In this document: one piece after another, positions 19,551 to 28,841 of the stretch
How positions within the stretch are numbered: position 1 is the first letter of the stretch
Layout: each line of letters starts with the position of its first letter
Assembly (NCBI RefSeq): GCF_001998865.1
Contig: NZ_CP019607.1
Location: forward strand, 558,001-622,000
Reading direction: 5' to 3'
DNA: 64,000 bases
Source of the DNA: Tessaracoccus flavescens
GTDB lineage: Bacteria > Actinomycetota > Actinomycetes > Propionibacteriales > Propionibacteriaceae
Notes under the pieces: generated by a model
The model's input: the letters and a program-made list of their open reading frames with translations, nothing else
What the model was told of the DNA's origin: nothing
Databases searched by the model: none
Made by a program: the position numbers and the translations under genes

Positions 19551-20574
19551 TCACTCCCGCTGCTTGGCGAGCACCGCCCGCTGCAGCAGGACGAAGATCA
19601 GCAGGATGCCGCCGGTGATGATCGTGGTGGCCTCGGGGGGCACGCTGCCGTCACGGGTGATCAGCACATTCATCAGGCCGAGCACAAGGGCGCCGACCAC
19701 GGAACCGAGCACATAGCCGACGCCGCCGGTCAGCAGCGTGCCGCCGATCACGGTCGCCGCGATCGCATCCAGCTCCCAGCCGACGCCCGTGATGTTCTGC
19801 GCGATGCCGAGCCGCGTGGTGTAGACCCACTGCGGCCACACCGGCGAGAAGGCCGCTGATCACGTAGACCCACATCTTCGTCGCGTGCACCGGCAGGCCC
19901 ATCAGCGCGGCGGACTGCTCCGAGCCGCCGATGGCGTAGACGGTGCGCCCCATCCTGGTGCGGGCGAGCATGAACACCGCGACGATGACGACGACGACGG
20001 CGATGAGGACGCCTGGGGTGATCACGAGGTCGTTGACCTTCGGCCCGTCGATCAGTTTCCACCGCGTCGCGAGCACCCGGATCGAGCTCTCGTCGGGTAG
20101 CCGCTCGGGAACCGTCGAGAGCATCGAGGCGAGGGCCCTCGCGAGGAACATCATCGAGAGGGTGGCGATGAACGGCTGTACGTTGAAGTACTGGATCAGG
20201 ATCCCCGAGAAGAGCCCGAACAGGCCTCCGACGGCGATCATCAACACGATCACAAGCCACCCGTTCCACCCGGCGTTGATCAGCATCACGCCTGCCACCG
20301 AGGTGAAGGCGATGACGGCGCCGACCGAGAGGTCGATGCCGCCTGTGATGATCACGAAGGTGAGGCCGACGGCGAGGATGATCAGGTGGGCGTTGTTGAT
20401 CAGCAGGTTGGAGGCCGTGTTCATCTGGACGATGCGGCCGTAGGCCACCTCGCCGTAGATGATCATCCCGACAAAGATCACGAACGCCGCGAGCATCGGG
20501 AGCAGGTCGAGGCGGAGCTTCGCCCGCTCGAGGAGCGAGCCCCGCTCGATACGTGCGTTGGTTGCGACGCTCAT
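19551..20574 (-). pseudogene. Sugar ABC permease, YjfF-like, frameshifted
   Basis: A RbsC-type permease (BPD_transp_2 fold) of about 340 residues once one base is removed. The first frame has ITGGIDLSVGAVIAF and runs to SGLLAGVAAV; the second resumes at VYTTRLGIAQNITGVGWE with the family motif ELDAIAATVIGGTLLTGG. The break fits an extra C in the run at 19826-19828. By sequence and by its place as last gene after ytfR- and ytfT-like pieces it corresponds to YjfF of the E. coli galactofuranose importer. The ATG overlaps the stop of the upstream chimera (ATGA). Since the rest of the system is destroyed, this is most likely dead even if the frameshift were an error. Confidence 0.8.
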
Positions 20575-21485
20575 GCTGCGGCCACCTCTTCCTTCTGCTG
20601 GGCGGTGGGTGCTGCCGGGGCCGACCTCCGCTTGAATGCGCTGCGGATCCGGTCCGACTGGAGCAGACACAGCACCACGATCACGATGGCGTTGAAGGCC
20701 GGGGTCGCGGAGGACGAGACGCCGAGGAACACGACGGTCTTGTCGAGGGTGGCGATCAGCAGCGCGCCGATGGTGGCCCCCGTGATGTTGAACTTGCCTC
20801 CGGCGAGGGAGGTGCCGCCGATCACAACCGCGAGGATCGCGTCCATCTCGAGTTGGTCACCGGTGCGGGAGACGTCGACGGTCATCACGCTTGCGGTCGC
20901 GAAGATGCCAGCGATCCCCGCCATCAGGGCGCTGATCGCGTAGACGGCGAGCAGCAGACCGCGTCGGTTGACACCCACGATCCGGTCGCTGAGGCGCACG
21001 ACCTCCTCCAGTTCGGACGAGATGAACACAACGCTCACACCCTCCGAGGCGAGTTCGAGCACCCGCTCCTGGATCTCGGCCTTCGCCCCGATGTCGATGC
21101 CGCGGGTGGACTCGTCGAGGATCAGGATCTGCGGCCTTGTCGCGAGCCAGCGACCGAGCAGCACCTTCTGCTGGTTGCCACCCGAGAGCTTGCTGATCGG
21201 CAGCTCGGGGTCGGTGGGGCGCACGTAGAGCTCGGAGATGTACTTCGCGACGATCTCGTCGGTCTCCTTACGTGGCAGCGGGCGCGCCCAGCCACGCTTG
21301 GCCTGGACACCGAGAATGATGTTCTCGCGCACGCTCAGGTCGCGGATGATGCCCTCGTCGCGCCTGTTCTCGGAGGAGAAGGCGATGCGGTGCCTCAGCC
21401 CCGCGGCGGGCGTCTTGACGTCGACGGCGGTGCCCTCGAGTTCGACCGACCCTGTCTCGGGCCGGTCGGCGCCGTAGACGAGCCG
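20571..21485 (-). pseudogene. Chimera: second half of a YtfR-like ATPase joined in frame to second half of a YtfT-like permease
   Basis: The upstream part is the second ATP-binding domain of a sugar ABC ATPase: ENRRDEGIIRDLSVRENIIL, the signature LSGGNQQKVLLGRW and Walker B ILDESTRGIDIG (Ser for the usual Pro), then the H-loop region ISSELEEVVRLSDRIV. At about 20975 it passes without a stop into GVNRRGLLLAVYAISALMAG and ELDAILAVVIGGTSLAGG, the C-terminal half of a RbsC-type permease. A deletion of roughly 0.6-0.9 kb removed the ATPase end and the permease N-terminal half. No transporter of this architecture is known, and the part lacks its first ATP-binding domain, so a functional fusion is improbable. 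Confidence 0.75.
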
Positions 21486-21765
21486 CGAACAGGATCGCGA
21501 CGCCCTCGTCGCGCAGCCTGCGCATCACGGTGAACAACTGTTCCACCTCGGCCGAGTCGAGGCTGGAGGTGGGCTCGTCGAGGATCAGCACCTTCGCGTT
21601 GGTGACCATGGAGCGGCTGATCGCGACCAACTGCTGCGCCGCGAGGGAGAGCGACTTGAGCGGCGCCCTCGGGTTCAGGTGCCCGAGACCCTACTTCTGC
21701 AGCGCCTCGCGCGCCTGTTCGTGGGTGGCCCTCCAGTTGATGCCGAGCAGGCGGTCATGGACTGG
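21486..21765 (-). pseudogene. YtfR-like ATPase, fragment of first ATP-binding domain
   Basis: Readable as RLLGINWRATHEQAREALQK, an in-frame TAG (21691-21693, where Leu is expected), then GLGHLNPRAPLKSLSLAAQQ and Walker B LILDEPTSSLDSAEVEQLF up to VAILF. The Walker A loop is missing at one end, and at the other an out-of-frame junction leads directly to the second ATP-binding domain, deleting about 150 residues. Together with the nonsense codon this shows the gene is dead. Confidence 0.75.
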
Positions 21766-22088
21766 TCGTCCGAGCGAAGGCTCACGGAGGTGACGGAATA
21801 GTCTTCGGCTCCGGCGGCCAGCTCGATCCCGCGCAGAGTGCTGCTCGGACCCCATGCCGTCGACGCCTCGACGAGCACCCCGATGCGGCGATTGCGTTGC
21901 GTAGCGAGGGCCCGGGCGGCGCTGTTGGGCCGGTAGTTGAGTTCCTCGATCACCTGCAGCACGCGCTGGCGCGTGTCTGGACGGATGTTCGGGTGATTTT
22001 TGAGGACGCGCGAAACGGTCATGTGGGACACGCCCGCGACCGAGGCCACGTGCCGGATGTTCGGTCGCTCGGGCGGGTTATCTGTCAC
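21766..22088 (-). pseudogene. LacI-family regulator, truncated
   Basis: The GTG start has a good ribosome-binding site (GGAGGAGGCG). The DNA-binding domain is complete (IRHVASVAGVSHMTVSRVL, then the hinge helix NSAARALATQRNRRIG), but after about 108 residues the sequence jumps into the middle of the ytfR-like gene. The whole effector-binding core and the binding-protein gene that normally follows (ytfQ-like) are lost. A short HTH-only peptide could still be made, ending in about 25 out-of-frame residues. It follows the TrpXYZ-type ATPase gene closely on the same strand. Confidence 0.8.
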
Positions 22089-22134
22089 CTTCGCCTCCTC
22101 CAAGGGGAAGCATAGCGCCGCGCGTCGCGGTGAC

Positions 22135-22926
22135 TCAGTCGAGAAGTGTGCGGTCGGAGAGGCTGGCGCCCTTGATCTTGGAGAACTCCTCCAGCAGGGC
22201 CTCGGCAGTGATGGAACGCTTGGCCGCCTCGTCGACCTCGAGCACGATGCGCCCCTCGTGCATCATGATCAGCCGGTTGCCCAGCTCGATCGCCTGGTGC
22301 ATGTTGTGCGTGACCATGAGTGCGGTCAGGTTGTGCCGGGCGACGGCCTCCCCCGTCAGCCGGGTGATCAGCTCGGCGCGCGAAGGGTCGAGGGCCGCCG
22401 TGTGCTCGTCGAGCAGCAGGATGGAGGGCTGCGCGTAGGTGGCCATCAGCAGGCTGAGCGCCTGGCGCTGCCCACCCGAGAGCATGCCGACGCGCATCTG
22501 GAGCCGATTCTCGAGTCCGAGTTCGAGCGTGGCGAGCGCCTCCCGGTACACTTCGCGACCGGCGCGCGTGACCGCCATGCCGAGCCCGCGGCCCTGCCCG
22601 CGGCGGAAGGCGATGGCGAGGTTCTCCTCGATGGTCAGGTGCGGGGACGTGCCCGCCATCGGGTCCTGGAAGACACGGGCGACCCAGGCGGCGCGCTTGT
22701 GTTCCGGGGACTTCGTCACGTCCTTGCCGTCGATGACGACGCAGCCGCCGTCGGTCGGGTAGCGCCCCGAGATGACGTTGAGCATGGTGGACTTGCCCGC
22801 CCCGTTGGAACCGATCACCGTGACGAAGTCGCCCTCGTTGAGCGTGAGGCTCAGCTGGTCGAGGGCCACCCGCTCGTTGACGGTGCCTGGGAAGAAGCGC
22901 TTGGTCACCTGGTCGAGGCTGAGCAT
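22135..22926 (-). CDS. ABC transporter ATP-binding protein (TrpXYZ/DUF534 type)
   Basis: A 263-residue ATPase with Walker A GSNGAGKST, Q-loop VFQDPMAGTSP, signature LSGGQRQALSLLMA, Walker B ILLLDEHTAALDP (His in place of the usual Pro) and H-loop VTHNMHQA. The LLLDEHTAALDP form is characteristic of the ATPases paired with DUF534 (ABC_sub_bind) proteins, such as tryptophan/tyrosine importers of Gram-positive bacteria. It starts right after the permease stop. It energises uptake through the permease next to it; substrate (aromatic amino acid or related) is inferred only. Confidence 0.88.
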   Translation of the reverse strand: MLSLDQVTKRFFPGTVNERVALDQLSLTLNEGDFVTVIGSNGAGKSTMLNVISGRYPTDGGCVVIDGKDVTKSPEHKRAAWVARVFQDPMAGTSPHLTIEENLAIAFRRGQGRGLGMAVTRAGREVYREALATLELGLENRLQMRVGMLSGGQRQALSLLMATYAQPSILLLDEHTAALDPSRAELITRLTGEAVARHNLTALMVTHNMHQAIELGNRLIMMHEGRIVLEVDEAAKRSITAEALLEEFSKIKGASLSDRTLLD

Positions 22927-23829
22927 CTACTTGGCTCCTTCTGCGATCGCGTTGGCCTGCCTGCGGCGGATCCGGATCCGCTTCAGCGGGCCCCACTGCG
23001 GCAGCACGAGGGCGAGCACGACGAGGACCGCCGAGATCAGCTTCATGTCGTTGGGGTTGAAGCCCACCGAGATCGCCGCCTGGATGACGCCGCGGTAGAT
23101 GATCGAGCCGAGCGCGGCAGCGACGACGGCCTGCCACACCGCCGTCATGCCGAAGATGGCCTGGCCGACGATCACGGAGGCGAGACCCGCCACGATCAGG
23201 CCGATGCCCATGGAGATGTCGGCGAAGCCGCTGTACTGGGCGACCAGCGTTCCGCAGAAGGCGACGAGACCGTTGGAGATCATCAGGCCGACGATCTTCG
23301 TCAAGCCTGTGTTGATGCCCTGCGAACGGGCCATCAGCTCGTTGTCGCCAGTGGCACGCAGCGCGACGCCGTACTGGGTGCCGAGGAACCAGTAGACCAG
23401 CGCGCACACCACCGCGACGGCGAGCGCGAAGAAGGCCACCGAGACCCAGGTGCCGAGCAGCCCGTCCGCCCGCAGGCCGCTGAAGAGAGTCTCCTGGCGC
23501 AGCAGCGGCACGTTGGCCTTGTTGCCCATGATCCGCAGGTTGATCGAGTACAACGCGATCTGCGTGATGATGCCTGCCAGGAGGGGGTTGATCTTGCCCC
23601 ACACGTGGAGCAGGCCGGTCACGGCGCCGGCGATCATGCCGGCGACCGTGCCCGCGATCATCGCAACCCACACCGGGATGCCCGACACGATCATGATGGC
23701 GCAGGTGGCCGCCCCGGTCGTGAACGAGCCGTCCACCGTCAGGTCCGGGAAGTCGAGGACCCGGTACGTGAGGTAGACGCCCAACGCCATCACGGCGTAG
23801 AGGAGTCCCAGTTCGAGTGCGATCGTCAT
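22927..23829 (-). CDS. ABC transporter permease (TrpXYZ/DUF534 type)
   Basis: A 300-residue membrane protein of the branched-chain/ribose permease superfamily, with about eight hydrophobic segments. Family marks include YRVLDFPDLTVDGSF near the N-terminus, GKINPLLAGIITQIALYSIN, and ATGDNELMARSQGINT in a cytoplasmic loop that contacts the ATPase. It lies directly between its ATPase (adjacent codons) and the nearer binding protein (11 bases). Confidence 0.9.
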   Translation of the reverse strand: MTIALELGLLYAVMALGVYLTYRVLDFPDLTVDGSFTTGAATCAIMIVSGIPVWVAMIAGTVAGMIAGAVTGLLHVWGKINPLLAGIITQIALYSINLRIMGNKANVPLLRQETLFSGLRADGLLGTWVSVAFFALAVAVVCALVYWFLGTQYGVALRATGDNELMARSQGINTGLTKIVGLMISNGLVAFCGTLVAQYSGFADISMGIGLIVAGLASVIVGQAIFGMTAVWQAVVAAALGSIIYRGVIQAAISVGFNPNDMKLISAVLVVLALVLPQWGPLKRIRIRRRQANAIAEGAK

Positions 23830-23840
23830 GTGTGGTCTTT

Positions 23841-24839
23841 CTAGAACTGCTTGGTCGCGCGGGAGACGATGCCCTCCGCGAGCGTGAAGCCCTGCTTCTC
23901 GGCAGCGGCCGGGTTGACGAAGAGGTCGAACTCCTTCTGGGTCTCGACCGGGAACTCGGAGGCCTGCGCGCCCTCGAGCAGCTTCAGCATGATGGCGGCG
24001 GCGTCCTTGCCCTGCTGGGTGTAGTTCACCGAGAGGCCGGCTGCCGCGCCACGCTCCATGGTCGACTCGTCCGAGGCGAACACCGGGGTCTTCTTCTGCT
24101 CAGCGATCTGGATCAGCGACTCCGCGGCCGAGACGACCGTGTTGTCGGTGGGGATCAGGTAGGCGTCGACGTCGAGCGACTCGGCCGCCTGGGAGACCTC
24201 GGACGAGTTGGTGACAGTTGCGCCCTTGACCTCGAGGCCGAGCTCGCTTGCGGCCTTCTCGGCCTCGCTGAACTGCACCTCGGAGTTGACCTCGCCCGAG
24301 GAGTAGACGATGCCGACGGTCTTGGCCTCCGGCAGGGCCTCCTTGATCAGCTCGAGCTGCTCCTTCATCGGGTTCAGGTCGGAGACCCCGGTGACGTTGG
24401 CGTCGGGGGCGTCCCACGAGGGGACGAGCCCGGCGGCGACGGGATCGGTGACCGCGCCGAAGACGATCGGCTTGTCCTGGATCACGTTGGCCAGCGCCTG
24501 GGCCGTGGGCGTGGCGATGGCGAGGTAGCCGTCGTTGTCCGAGGAGGCGAAGCCGTTGGCGATGTTGGTCAGCGTCGACTGGTCACCCTGGGCGTTCTGC
24601 TCGTCGTAGACGACCTCGACGCCCGCCTCCTCGAGGGCCTCCTTGAACCCGGCGGCGACGGCGTCGAGCGCGGGATGGGTCTGGATCAGGGCGATGCCGA
24701 TCTTGTAGGACTTGTCCCCGCCCTGCGCATCACCGCTTGCCCCGGCGTCGGGGCTTGAGGTTCCGGTGGCGGCGTTGCCACCGCAGGCGGTGAGGGCAAG
24801 GGCGGCGAGAGCGCCGATGGCGACGGCCTTGAGCTTCAT
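23841..24839 (-). CDS. ABC substrate-binding lipoprotein 1 (ABC_sub_bind, TrpX-like)
   Basis: A 332-residue exported lipoprotein: signal peptide with lipobox LTACGG (Cys19), a Gly/Ser/Asp linker, then the ABC_sub_bind fold with IGIALIQTHPALDAVAAGF, NANGF-type NIANGFASSDNDGYLAIATP, and PIVFGAVTDPVAAGLV. The chosen ATG gives a normal signal peptide; a longer frame does not. It is paralogous to the gene upstream, sharing these blocks in the same order, so the pair arose by tandem duplication and may serve one membrane complex with two specificities. Confidence 0.88.
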   Translation of the reverse strand: MKLKAVAIGALAALALTACGGNAATGTSSPDAGASGDAQGGDKSYKIGIALIQTHPALDAVAAGFKEALEEAGVEVVYDEQNAQGDQSTLTNIANGFASSDNDGYLAIATPTAQALANVIQDKPIVFGAVTDPVAAGLVPSWDAPDANVTGVSDLNPMKEQLELIKEALPEAKTVGIVYSSGEVNSEVQFSEAEKAASELGLEVKGATVTNSSEVSQAAESLDVDAYLIPTDNTVVSAAESLIQIAEQKKTPVFASDESTMERGAAAGLSVNYTQQGKDAAAIMLKLLEGAQASEFPVETQKEFDLFVNPAAAEKQGFTLAEGIVSRATKQF

Positions 24840-24914
24840 GCTGATTCTCCTTGAGCGGGGTTGGCGGTGACAGCCTAGGTTCTCGGGGCGGGCGCGAGGC
24901 GCGCCGTCCACGGG

Positions 24915-25907
24915 TCAGTACGTCTTCGCCGCCTGCTCGACGACCGTGCCGGGGATCTCCACACCCATCCGCTCCGCGGCCTCCGGGTTGACCGCGAGCT
25001 CGAGGCCCTCCTGGAGCTGGACGGGCGTCGTCGCCGGGTCGCCGCCCTCGAGGATGTCGACGATGATGCCTGCGGTCTGGATCCCCTGCGCCTTGTAGTC
25101 GGTCGCCAGGGCCGCCGCGGCGCCTCGCTCGACGGAGTCGGCATCGGAGGTGACGAGCAGCCGACCGTTGGCCTCTGCGACCTGGATCATGGACTCGATG
25201 GCCGACACGACGGTGTTGTCCACGAGCACGAAGTAGGCGTCGACGTCGAGGGACTCTGCCGCCTGCTGCACCTCGGACGAGTTCGTGACGGTGGCGGTCT
25301 TCACCTCGATGCCCAGCTCGCTGCCCGCCTCGATCGCGCGCTCGGCCTGGACCTGGGCGTTGACCTCGGCCGACGAGTAGACGATGCCGACGGTCATTAC
25401 GTCGGGAAGGATGTCCTTGATCACGGCGAGCTGCTGGTCGGTCGGCAGCTGATCGCTCGTGCCTGTGACGTTGCCACCTGGCGCCTCCATCGACTCGACG
25501 AGGCCGGCGGCGACTGGGTCGGTGACGGAGGCGAAGACGATGGGGCGCTTCTGCTCGACCTGGGCGAGCGCCTGCGCGGGCGGGGTGGCGATGGCCACGA
25601 AGAGGTCGTTGTCGGAGCTTGCGTAGGTGTTGGCGATGTTGACGAGCGTCGCCTGATCGCCCTGCGGGTTCTGCAGGTCGATGGTGAGGTTGTCGCCCTC
25701 CGTATAGCCGGCCTCGGCGAGCCCTTCGACGATGCCCTCGTAGACGAGGTCGAGCGACGGGTGCGAGACGATGGTCACGGCCCCGATCTTCACGTCCCGC
25801 TTGCCGTTGTCTGCGGGGGCGCTGGTTTCGGTGGGGCTCTGGGCCCCGCAGGCTGCCACGGACAGGGCAACCGCGACCACGGCGCCCGTCACGAATCGAC
25901 GCAACAT
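24915..25907 (-). CDS. ABC substrate-binding lipoprotein 2 (ABC_sub_bind, TrpX-like)
   Basis: A 330-residue paralogue of the downstream lipoprotein, with lipobox VAACGA (Cys20) and matching blocks IGAVTIVSHPSLDLVYEG, NIANTYASSDNDLFVAIATP and PIVFASVTDPVAAGLVESM. The ATG at GAAGGAAG plus seven bases is preferred over an ATG six codons upstream. It is the first gene of the apparent four-gene transporter operon, so it may be the most abundant component. Confidence 0.88.
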   Translation of the reverse strand: MLRRFVTGAVVAVALSVAACGAQSPTETSAPADNGKRDVKIGAVTIVSHPSLDLVYEGIVEGLAEAGYTEGDNLTIDLQNPQGDQATLVNIANTYASSDNDLFVAIATPPAQALAQVEQKRPIVFASVTDPVAAGLVESMEAPGGNVTGTSDQLPTDQQLAVIKDILPDVMTVGIVYSSAEVNAQVQAERAIEAGSELGIEVKTATVTNSSEVQQAAESLDVDAYFVLVDNTVVSAIESMIQVAEANGRLLVTSDADSVERGAAAALATDYKAQGIQTAGIIVDILEGGDPATTPVQLQEGLELAVNPEAAERMGVEIPGTVVEQAAKTY

Positions 25908-25937
25908 CTCACACTTCCTTCTCACGGGTGGTCCCCA

Positions 25938-25943
25938 ACTCTA
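25938..25943 (-). promoter_or_regulatory. Candidate -10 box of the TrpXYZ-type operon
   Basis: TAGAGT on the minus strand about 30 bases before the first ATG, leaving a short leader with a ribosome-binding site. The -35 region is weak. Confidence 0.35.
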
Positions 25944-25990
25944 GTGCCGTGCCCGCGGGCTGGTTCTCCACCTGCCCGGCACCGGACACA

Positions 25991-26020
25991 GAAAAACGGA
26001 CCCCCGTTTCCGGGGGTCCG
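25991..26020 (-). terminator. Terminator after rplQ
   Basis: Ten-base perfect stem CGGACCCCCG / CGGGGGTCCG, four-base loop, then TTTTT on the minus strand. It ends the alpha operon before the transporter operon. Confidence 0.9.
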
Positions 26021-26031
26021 TCCTTCTCAGG

Positions 26032-26580
26032 TCACTTGGACTCTTCGGTCTCCTCGACCGTCTCGTCCGCCTTGGCCTCATCGGCCTGCTCGGCCTTCGT
26101 CTCGTCGGCCTTTGGCTCCTCGACCTTCTCAGCCTGGGCCTTCTCGGGCTTCGGCTCGGCCTTGGCCGGCTTGGCCTTGGGGCTCACGGCCTCGGTGATG
26201 ATCTCGATCACGGCCATGGGGGCGTTGTCGCCCTTGCGGGGGCCGATCTTGGTGATGCGGGTGTAGCCACCCTCACGACCCTCGAGCGTCGGGGCGATCT
26301 CGTCGAACAGCTTCTTGACGAGCTTGTCCTTGGCCTTCACGCGCTCACCCTCGACCTGCTTGACCTCGAAGAGGGTGGCGAGGACGAGACGGCGAGCGTG
26401 CAGGTCGCCGCGCTTGGCCTTGGTGAGCACCTTCTCGGCGAAGGGCTGCACGCGGCGGGCCTTCGTCTCGGTGGTGGTGATCCGGCCGTGCTCGATGAGC
26501 TGGCTGGTCAGGTTGCGCAGGATGATGCGCTCGTGGGTCGGGCTACCGCCCAGACGAGCGCCCTTGGTTGGCTTGGGCAT
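26032..26580 (-). CDS. rplQ: Ribosomal protein L17 (bL17)
   Basis: The first 120 residues are canonical L17 ([52 protein letters not shown]). A tail of about 60 residues of Lys/Glu/Ala follows, typical of high-GC Gram-positives. It closes the alpha operon behind rpoA, as in most bacteria. Confidence 0.97.
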   Translation of the reverse strand: MPKPTKGARLGGSPTHERIILRNLTSQLIEHGRITTTETKARRVQPFAEKVLTKAKRGDLHARRLVLATLFEVKQVEGERVKAKDKLVKKLFDEIAPTLEGREGGYTRITKIGPRKGDNAPMAVIEIITEAVSPKAKPAKAEPKPEKAQAEKVEEPKADETKAEQADEAKADETVEETEESK

Positions 26581-26620
26581 GAGTGTTGATCTCCGTGGGT
26601 GTTAAGAGTGCGGTGGGCGG

Positions 26621-27640
26621 TCAGTACTGCTCGGTCTCGGCGAAGTCCGTGTCGTCGGAATCCTCGTCGTAACGCTCGATCGCCTGCAGCGGGTCGAAGC
26701 CCGGGTGCGAGTCGCGCAGGGCGAGGCCGAGGCCCGCGAGGGTCTCCTTGACCTCGTCGATCGACTTGGAGCCGAAGTTGCGAATGTCGAGCAGGTCCTC
26801 TTCGCTGCGGGCGACGAGCTCACCCACGGTGTGGATGCCCTCACGCTTGAGGCAGTTGTAGGAACGCACCGACAGCTCGAGGTCCTCGACGGGAAGGTTC
26901 AGCGACTCGGCGATCTGCTCGTCCACCGGGGACGGGCCGATCTCGATGCCCTCAGCGTCGACGTTGAGCTCGCGGGCGAGCCCGAAGAGCTCGACCAGCG
27001 TGCGACCGGCCGAAGCGACGGCGTCGCGGGGGGCGATCGACGGCTTGGTCTCGACGTCGATGATCAGACGGTCGAAGTCGGTGCGCTGCGCGACACGGGT
27101 GGCCTCGACCTTGTAGGTGACCTTCAGCACGGGCGAGTAGATCGAGTCGACCGGGATGCGGCCGATCTCGGCGTCGGGGTTCTTGTTCTGAACGCTCGAC
27201 ACGTAACCGCGGCCGCGCTCGACCACCAGTTCCATCTCCAGCTTGCCGTTGTCGTTGAGGGTCGCGATGTGCAGCTCCGGGTTGTGGATCTCCACACCGG
27301 CCGGGGGCTGGATGTCACCGGCGGTGACCGCGCCGGCGCCAGCCTTGCGCAGGTACATCACCACGGGCTCGTCCTCCTCGGACGACAGAACGAGGCCCTT
27401 CAGGTTGAGGATGATCTCGGTGACGTCCTCGACGACGCCCTCCAGGGTGGAGAACTCGTGCTGGTTGCCCTCGATCTTGATGCTGGTCACTGCAGCGCCC
27501 GGGATGGACGACAGCAGGGTGCGACGCAGCGAGTTGCCAAGCGTGTAGCCGAAGCCCGGCTCCAGCGGCTCGATGATGAACCGCGAACGGAAGTCGGAGA
27601 CGACCTCCTCGGAGAGGGTCGGGCGCTGTGCGATGAGCAT
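26621..27640 (-). CDS. rpoA: RNA polymerase alpha subunit
   Basis: A 339-residue subunit. The N-terminal dimerisation domain contains [20 protein letters not shown] and [18 protein letters not shown]; the C-terminal domain ([20 protein letters not shown] onward) binds promoter UP elements and activators. The acidic tail ([15 protein letters not shown]) is normal for Actinobacteria. The ATG giving [12 protein letters not shown] was chosen because GGAAGGAAAG precedes it; seven extra upstream codons in frame are not conserved. Confidence 0.98.
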   Translation of the reverse strand: MLIAQRPTLSEEVVSDFRSRFIIEPLEPGFGYTLGNSLRRTLLSSIPGAAVTSIKIEGNQHEFSTLEGVVEDVTEIILNLKGLVLSSEEDEPVVMYLRKAGAGAVTAGDIQPPAGVEIHNPELHIATLNDNGKLEMELVVERGRGYVSSVQNKNPDAEIGRIPVDSIYSPVLKVTYKVEATRVAQRTDFDRLIIDVETKPSIAPRDAVASAGRTLVELFGLARELNVDAEGIEIGPSPVDEQIAESLNLPVEDLELSVRSYNCLKREGIHTVGELVARSEEDLLDIRNFGSKSIDEVKETLAGLGLALRDSHPGFDPLQAIERYDEDSDDTDFAETEQY

Positions 27641-27757
27641 GAACTTTCCTTCCCGCGCCAACCGCTATTTGATGACGCGAATGTGAGGTGACGGCCGCGT
27701 GGGTGCGGCCGCCGGATGTCGCGGGGCAGACACTGCCCGCCCCGCGACCTCGGTGGA

Positions 27758-28363
27758 TTACTTCGAGTAGAGCTCGACGATCATCTGCTCCTGGACGTCG
27801 ATCGCGATCTGCTCGCGGACGGGGAGCTGGTGCACGAGGATGCGCATCCGGTTCGGACGGGCCTCGAGCCAAGCGGGGACCGCACGCTCGCCGTGGGTCT
27901 CACGGGCGATCACGAACGGCGTCATGTTCATCGACTTCTCGGCGACGTCGATGATGTCGTGAGCACGCACCCGGTAGGAGGGGATGTTCACGCGCTGACC
28001 GTTGACGAGGAAGTGGCCGTGCACGACGAGCTGACGGGCCTGGCGACGCGTGGCGGCGAATCCTGCGCGGTAGACCACGTTGTCGAGACGGGACTCGAGG
28101 ATCTGCAGCAGATGGTCACCGGTCTTGCCCGGTGAGCGGTCGGCCTCTTCGTAGTAGCGACGGAACTGCTTCTCGAGCACGCCGTACGCGTAGCGAGCCT
28201 TCTGCTTCTCCTTGAGCTGCAGCGAGTATTCGGAGTCCTTCGTGCGGCCGCGGCCGTGCACACCCGGGGGGTACGGACGGCGCTCGAAGGCCTTGTCGTT
28301 GCCGACGAGGTCGGTCCCGAGACGACGGGACTTCTTGGTCATTGGGCCGGTGTAACGAGCCAT
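27758..28363 (-). CDS. rpsD: Ribosomal protein S4 (uS4)
   Basis: A 201-residue 30S assembly protein, an early binder of 16S rRNA. Conserved parts: LRRE-type N-terminus (MARYTGPMTKKSRRLGTDLV), the GVHGRGRTKDSEYSLQLKEK segment and the S4 RNA-binding domain (RLDNVVYRAGFAATRRQARQ). The zinc-binding cysteines of some S4 proteins are absent. Located between rpsK and rpoA as in most bacteria. Confidence 0.97.
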   Translation of the reverse strand: MARYTGPMTKKSRRLGTDLVGNDKAFERRPYPPGVHGRGRTKDSEYSLQLKEKQKARYAYGVLEKQFRRYYEEADRSPGKTGDHLLQILESRLDNVVYRAGFAATRRQARQLVVHGHFLVNGQRVNIPSYRVRAHDIIDVAEKSMNMTPFVIARETHGERAVPAWLEARPNRMRILVHQLPVREQIAIDVQEQMIVELYSK

Positions 28364-28390
28364 GGTTCTAGTCCTTTCCTATCCCGGCGA

Positions 28391-28798
28391 TCAGACGCGA
28401 CGGCGCTTGGGCGGGCGGGTGCCGTTGTGGGGCACGGGGGTGACGTCCGAGATGGCGCCGACCTCGAGGCCGACAGCGCCCAGCGAACGGATCGCGGTCT
28501 CACGGCCGGAGCCGGGACCCTTGACAAACACGTCGACGCGCTTCATGCCGTGCTCCATGGCGCGGCGACCAGCGGCCTCGGCGGCCATCTGGGCAGCGAA
28601 CGGGGTCGACTTGCGGGAGCCCTTGAAACCGACGGTGCCGGCAGAGGCCCACGAGATCACCGCACCGGAGGGATCGGTGATCGAGATGATGGTGTTGTTG
28701 AAGGTGCTCTTGATGTGCGCCTGGCCGACGAGCACATTCTTCTTCTCCTTGCGGCGCACCTTGGTCTTGGCGGCCGCCTTGCGGCTTGCAGTAGCCAT
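28391..28798 (-). CDS. rpsK: Ribosomal protein S11 (uS11)
   Basis: A 135-residue platform protein of the 30S subunit. Diagnostic stretches: [38 protein letters not shown] and the C-terminal [16 protein letters not shown]. Alpha operon order rpsM-rpsK-rpsD is preserved. Confidence 0.97.
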   Translation of the reverse strand: MATASRKAAAKTKVRRKEKKNVLVGQAHIKSTFNNTIISITDPSGAVISWASAGTVGFKGSRKSTPFAAQMAAEAAGRRAMEHGMKRVDVFVKGPGSGRETAIRSLGAVGLEVGAISDVTPVPHNGTRPPKRRRV

Positions 28799-28841
28799 AA
28801 AGTCTTTCTCCTTGAGTCCTTAAGAGGCGCTCACCCGAGGG

